A DNA stretch of 8,507 nucleotides from JBBQZL01 sp038207745 (GTDB lineage Bacteria; Actinomycetota; Thermoleophilia; Solirubrobacterales; 70-9). Positions 6,214 through 8,507 of this stretch are shown one piece after another (position 1 is the stretch's first letter; each line of letters opens with the position of its first letter). Where the stretch lies: positions 1 to 8,507 of the forward strand of contig JBBQZL010000120.1 of the NCBI GenBank assembly GCA_038207745.1, in the 5' to 3' direction. Made by a program: the position numbers and the translations under genes. The notes under the pieces were generated by a model. It ran no database searches. It was not told where the DNA came from and was given only the letters and a program-made list of their open reading frames with translations.

Positions 6214-6797
6214 CTAGCGGGGGATTGTAGCTCCCCGAGCACCGTTTGCTCCAACTCGTCCGCTGCACGCTCGAGATCGTCGTTGACGACGATGTGCCCG
6301 AACTCACCGCTTGCCGCCATCTCCTCGTCGGCCACAGCCAGGCGAGCGCTGATCGCCTCGGGAGTGTCGGTGCCCCTCTCCTCGAGCCTCCTCCTCAGCG
6401 CGGCGCGCTCCGGAGGCGCAATGAAGATCTGGACCGCATCGGGCATCGAGCCGCGCACCAGCCGGGCACCCTGAACCTCGATCTCGAGCACAACCGAATG
6501 CCCTGCCTGGAGTCGTCGTTCAACCTCCGAGCGAAGGGTCCCATATCGATTGCCGCTGTAGGTCGCGTGCTCAAGAAAGGCGTCGGTGCCGATCCGCCGA
6601 TCGAACTCCCCCGCGGAGAGGAAGTGGTACTCCCGGCCGTTCTCCTCGCCGTGGCGTGGCTCCCTGGTCGTCGCCGAAACCGAGAGCTCGAGTGAAGGGA
6701 TGCGTTGCTGCAGCTCGGCGATCAAGGTGCCCTTCCCGACCCCGGATGGTCCGGTGATCACGAAGACCTTCTGCTGCATTTGCCGCTGCGGAGCCAT
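6210..6797 (-). CDS. gmk: Guanylate kinase
   Basis: Phosphorylates GMP to GDP using ATP, feeding GTP and dGTP synthesis. From ATG 6797 the product is 195 aa, within the usual range. It shows the P-loop GPSGVGKGT at 16-24, the GMP-binding stretch SVSATTREPRHGEENGREYHF at 39-59 (shown here by its first and last residues: Ser39 and Phe59), HATYSGNRYGT around 77-87, LEIEVQGA, and IFIAPPE before the lid. The open frame extends upstream to 6929, but that part overlaps mihF by 82 nt and has no family similarity. ATG 6779 (MQQKVFVITG) is an alternative that would shorten the protein by 6 residues; neither start has a strong SD. It lies 50 nt after mihF and overlaps rpoZ by 4 nt. Confidence 0.96.
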   Translation of the reverse strand: MAPQRQMQQKVFVITGPSGVGKGTLIAELQQRIPSLELSVSATTREPRHGEENGREYHFLSAGEFDRRIGTDAFLEHATYSGNRYGTLRSEVERRLQAGHSVVLEIEVQGARLVRGSMPDAVQIFIAPPERAALRRRLEERGTDTPEAISARLAVADEEMAASGEFGHIVVNDDLERAADELEQTVLGELQSPAR

Positions 6798-6847
6798 ATG
6801 AGAGCTGACCCTAAAGGACGCCGTGGCCGGACCGCTGATGCCGATGT

Positions 6848-7180
6848 CTAGCGACGGAGCTGGGAAACCAGCTCGGCGCGCTGGCGCTCCGAAAGTCCCC
6901 CGATCGTCTTCGACGGAGAGATCCGGCACTGATTGAGGATCCGGTTCGTCTTGACGCGACCGTACTTGGGAACCGCGAGCAGCATGTCGAAGACCTTTGC
7001 CGTCATCACGTACTCGGGGGGATCCATCAGGAGGGCGTGAATGTTGGCCCTTCCGGACTTCAGATCCTTCTTCAGGGTTGCCCGTCTCGTGCGGATGTCA
7101 TTTGCACGCCGCAAAGCGTCCATCCGCTGGTCAAAGGACCTTTCGGGTGCTGCTGCGGACGTTTCAACGGGCAGTGTCAT
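6848..7180 (-). CDS. mihF: Actinobacterial integration host factor (mIHF family)
   Basis: A small basic DNA-binding nucleoid protein of the mIHF family (unrelated in fold to the E. coli IHF heterodimer) that binds and bends DNA and is essential in mycobacteria. The 110-aa product from ATG 7180 has a variable N-tail, a long basic helix (RRANDIRTRRATLKKDLKSG), and the C-terminal helix-two-turn-helix-like DNA-binding core. That core includes VFDMLLAVPKYGRVKTNRIL, matching the family's LLxxLPxVGxxxAxxIM, and IGGLSERQRAEL, matching RGLGxRQ. The match was made by recall of the Mycobacterium and Streptomyces proteins. The neighbour gmk is the family's standard partner; pyrF, which often precedes it, is absent and pyrD stands upstream instead. 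The frame opens further upstream (to 7249), but ATG 7180 fits the promoter position and family length. Confidence 0.92.
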   Translation of the reverse strand: MTLPVETSAAAPERSFDQRMDALRRANDIRTRRATLKKDLKSGRANIHALLMDPPEYVMTAKVFDMLLAVPKYGRVKTNRILNQCRISPSKTIGGLSERQRAELVSQLRR

Positions 7181-7335
7181 CTGCGTCGCGATTATAAGCA
7201 CGGTTGAGGGCCGCGAACGGGCGAAGCAGCCATATTGGCCCAAATTCACCTAAAGCTCGACTTGATGTAGAGAGTTGAAGAGCTGTTTCAGCGCTTATCT
7301 GCGACGTTTGCAGGATATTTCCCGGTCCCGGCGCT
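7181..7335. other. 155-nt intergenic region between pyrD and mihF
   Basis: It separates the pyr genes from mihF and is AT-richer than its surroundings. It holds the mihF promoter at its downstream end, a small TTGGCCCAA palindrome (7235-7243), and a short GCTG-TTT-CAGC hairpin. No tRNA, riboswitch, PyrR-type attenuator or U-tract terminator could be recognised. Confidence 0.6.
7191..7219 (-). promoter_or_regulatory. Promoter of mihF (consensus -10)
   Basis: A perfect TATAAT (7196-7191, minus strand) ends 10 nt before the mihF ATG. The -35 is poor (CGTTCG at 17-nt spacing, 7219-7214). Transcription would start around 7186-7182, leaving a leader of about 2-6 nt and no SD, so the mRNA would be near-leaderless, as is frequent in Actinobacteria. 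Confidence 0.65.
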
Positions 7336-7344
7336 CTACGCCGG
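7328..7344. repeat. GC-rich inverted repeat over the pyrD stop codon
   Basis: CCGGCG and CGCCGG (7328-7333 and 7339-7344) flank a 5-nt loop that includes the pyrD TAG. On the minus strand no T-tract follows, so it could at most be a T-less terminator or an mRNA 3'-end stem. Confidence 0.35.
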
Positions 7345-8310
7345 CGTTTTGGCGAGATCAGAAAGCCGCTCGATGCCCCGGCTTGCGAGTTCGGCCGCCA
7401 ATCCTGACCGAACCCGCTCTGCGGCCATCGGATCACGGAAGTTCTGGGTTCCAACGGCAATCGCGGTTGCACCCGATGCGAGGAACTCGAGGGCATCCTG
7501 CCCGGTCGCGATCCCGCCCATGCCGATGATCGGAATCTGGACCGCCGCAGAGACCGAGCGGAGCTGCTCCAGGGCAACCGAGCGAACCGCCGGCCCCGAG
7601 AGACCGCCACGCCCTGCTCCGAGCGAGGGACGAAGCGACACCGGGTCGATTCCGGTCGCCTTGATCGTGTTGATCAGCGAGACGGCGTCGACTCCTCCCC
7701 GCTCCGCGGCCGCGGCAACCGACGACGGGTCTGCGACGTTGGGAGTCAGCTTCACGATCAGCGGCCTGGACGTCACCGGGCGCAGGGCCGTGAGCAGCGC
7801 CTCGGTCTCGGACGGCTGCTCGCCGACGATCAATCCCGAGTGGACGTTCGGGCATGAGACATTGAGCTCGAAGCCGGCAACACCATCGACCAAATCGAGT
7901 CTGCTGATCATCCGGGTGAACTCCTCGGCGGAGCTGCCCATCACCGAGACGATCAGGGGAACCGGTAGCGCGACAAGTCCCGGCAGGTCATCTTCGACAA
8001 AGCCGTCGAGTCCCTTGTTCGGGAGCCCGATCGAGTTGATCATCCCCCCTGGCGTCTCCCAGAGCCGCGGCGGCGGATTGCCGACCCGGGCCTCGGGTGT
8101 GATCGTCTTCGAGACAAATGCGCTGAACGGAAACCGCTCGAGCAGGTCAGTGCCGAAGACACGCTGGGCCGCAATCGCATCGAAGGTCCCGGAGGCGTTG
8201 AGGACAGGGTGCGGAAGTGAGACCCCGCAGATGTCCGTGGTCAGGTCTGGCGCGGTCGACTCCGCAGACGTCCCGGCCGGGCGGTCCGGGTGAGACGCGG
8301 CCGCGGTCAT
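7336..8310 (-). CDS. pyrD: Dihydroorotate dehydrogenase, class 1B catalytic subunit
   Basis: Oxidises dihydroorotate to orotate, the fourth step of pyrimidine synthesis, using FMN. In class 1B the electrons pass through PyrK to NAD+. The 324-aa protein is slightly longer than the usual 300-310 because of a Thr/Ala-rich N-tail (1 to about 22). The TIM barrel shows NASGTFD, Lys68 in SKTIT, PGGMINSIGLPNKG, FELNVSCPNV with catalytic Cys153 (Cys, not Ser, marks class 1), VKLTPNV, LINTI, GAGRGGLSGPAV, and the FMN phosphate-binding IIGMGGI and GATAIAVGTQ. ATG 8310 overlaps the pyrK stop as ATGA. Upstream in-frame starts as far as 8493 fall entirely within pyrK and code for Arg-rich shadow sequence. 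Confidence 0.96.
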   Translation of the reverse strand: MTAAASHPDRPAGTSAESTAPDLTTDICGVSLPHPVLNASGTFDAIAAQRVFGTDLLERFPFSAFVSKTITPEARVGNPPPRLWETPGGMINSIGLPNKGLDGFVEDDLPGLVALPVPLIVSVMGSSAEEFTRMISRLDLVDGVAGFELNVSCPNVHSGLIVGEQPSETEALLTALRPVTSRPLIVKLTPNVADPSSVAAAAERGGVDAVSLINTIKATGIDPVSLRPSLGAGRGGLSGPAVRSVALEQLRSVSAAVQIPIIGMGGIATGQDALEFLASGATAIAVGTQNFRDPMAAERVRSGLAAELASRGIERLSDLAKTPA

Positions 8311-8507
8311 CGACGGCCCGATTCCGCGACCAATGCGGTGTCGATCCGGTCTCCGCGGACCACAGGCCCGTCGACGCAGAGGCGCATGTATCCACCTTCG
8401 CGCAGTGGGACCGCGCATCCGAAGCAGGCACCGATGCCGCAGGCCATCGGCGCCTCCATCGCCAGCTCGGTTGACGCACCCCGTTGTTCGCACATCGCGC
8501 GGACCGT
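8307..8507 (-). CDS. pyrK: Dihydroorotate dehydrogenase electron-transfer subunit PyrK (5' part outside window)
   Basis: Only the C-terminal 66 residues are in the window. They contain the [2Fe-2S] ligand pattern C-x4-C-x2-C-x12-C (ACGIGACFGCA, then YMRLCVDGPVV), which is the PyrK signature near its C-terminus. PyrK binds FAD and the iron-sulfur cluster and relays electrons from PyrD's FMN to NAD+. The frame is open to the window edge. The 4-nt ATGA overlap with pyrD fits a coupled heterotetramer partner. The N-terminal FAD- and NAD-binding domains cannot be seen here. Confidence 0.93.
   Translation of the reverse strand, partial: TVRAMCEQRGASTELAMEAPMACGIGACFGCAVPLREGGYMRLCVDGPVVRGDRIDTALVAESGRR

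Noticed and set aside
5137..6474. A 445-codon plus-strand open frame
   Set aside because: It runs antisense across coaBC, rpoZ and gmk, has no recognisable domain, and is the kind of long antisense frame that GC-rich codon use creates.
6798..6929. Upstream extension of gmk
   Set aside because: Most of it overlaps mihF in another frame and it lacks guanylate kinase similarity; the P-loop sits at the normal distance from ATG 6797.
7181..7335. Pyrimidine riboswitch or PyrR-type attenuator
   Set aside because: The gap lies downstream of pyrD, has no convincing terminator/antiterminator pair and no U-tract.
7349..8293. A 314-codon plus-strand open frame
   Set aside because: Antisense to pyrD, which has clear catalytic motifs; the plus-strand product is Ser/Arg-rich with no domain.

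Overview
This is a GC-rich bacterial chromosome segment in which every recognised gene is read from the minus strand, so transcription runs from the right end (about 8507) to the left end (1). The gene next to gmk encodes an actinobacterial integration host factor (mIHF), a family largely confined to Actinobacteria. Together with the GC-rich codon use, Ala/Arg/Glu-rich proteins, GTG starts and a near-leaderless promoter, this points to an actinobacterium. A deep-branching class such as Thermoleophilia is my guess from general feel only.

In transcription order, the right part holds the 3' end of pyrK and a complete pyrD, overlapping by 4 nt (pyrimidine synthesis, NAD-linked class 1B dihydroorotate dehydrogenase). 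A 155-nt gap with a consensus TATAAT box follows, then mihF, gmk, rpoZ (4-nt overlap with gmk) and coaBC. These cover nucleoid and DNA architecture, GMP phosphorylation, RNA polymerase omega and coenzyme A synthesis. Next come a small TPR protein gene and dtd, also overlapping by 4 nt.

The left part is the translation/transcription-factor operon rimP, nusA, infB; infB runs off the window. Between dtd and rimP lies a compact control region: a promoter candidate, a short leader reading frame, and an intrinsic terminator inside that frame whose T-tract ends only 26 nt before rimP. The leader frame ends in an ATGA overlap with the rimP start. A second, 26-codon frame bridges rimP and nusA with 4-nt overlaps at both ends. 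NusA carries a Cys/Cys/Cys/His zinc-finger-like insert and a long repetitive acidic tail. The ylxR gene usually found between nusA and infB is absent.

The window is mostly core housekeeping DNA. I see no mobile element, CRISPR array, tRNA, rRNA or phage gene. The observations most worth following are the rimP leader, the two bridging mini-ORFs and the NusA C-terminal additions. No stretch longer than 300 bases lacks a gene.
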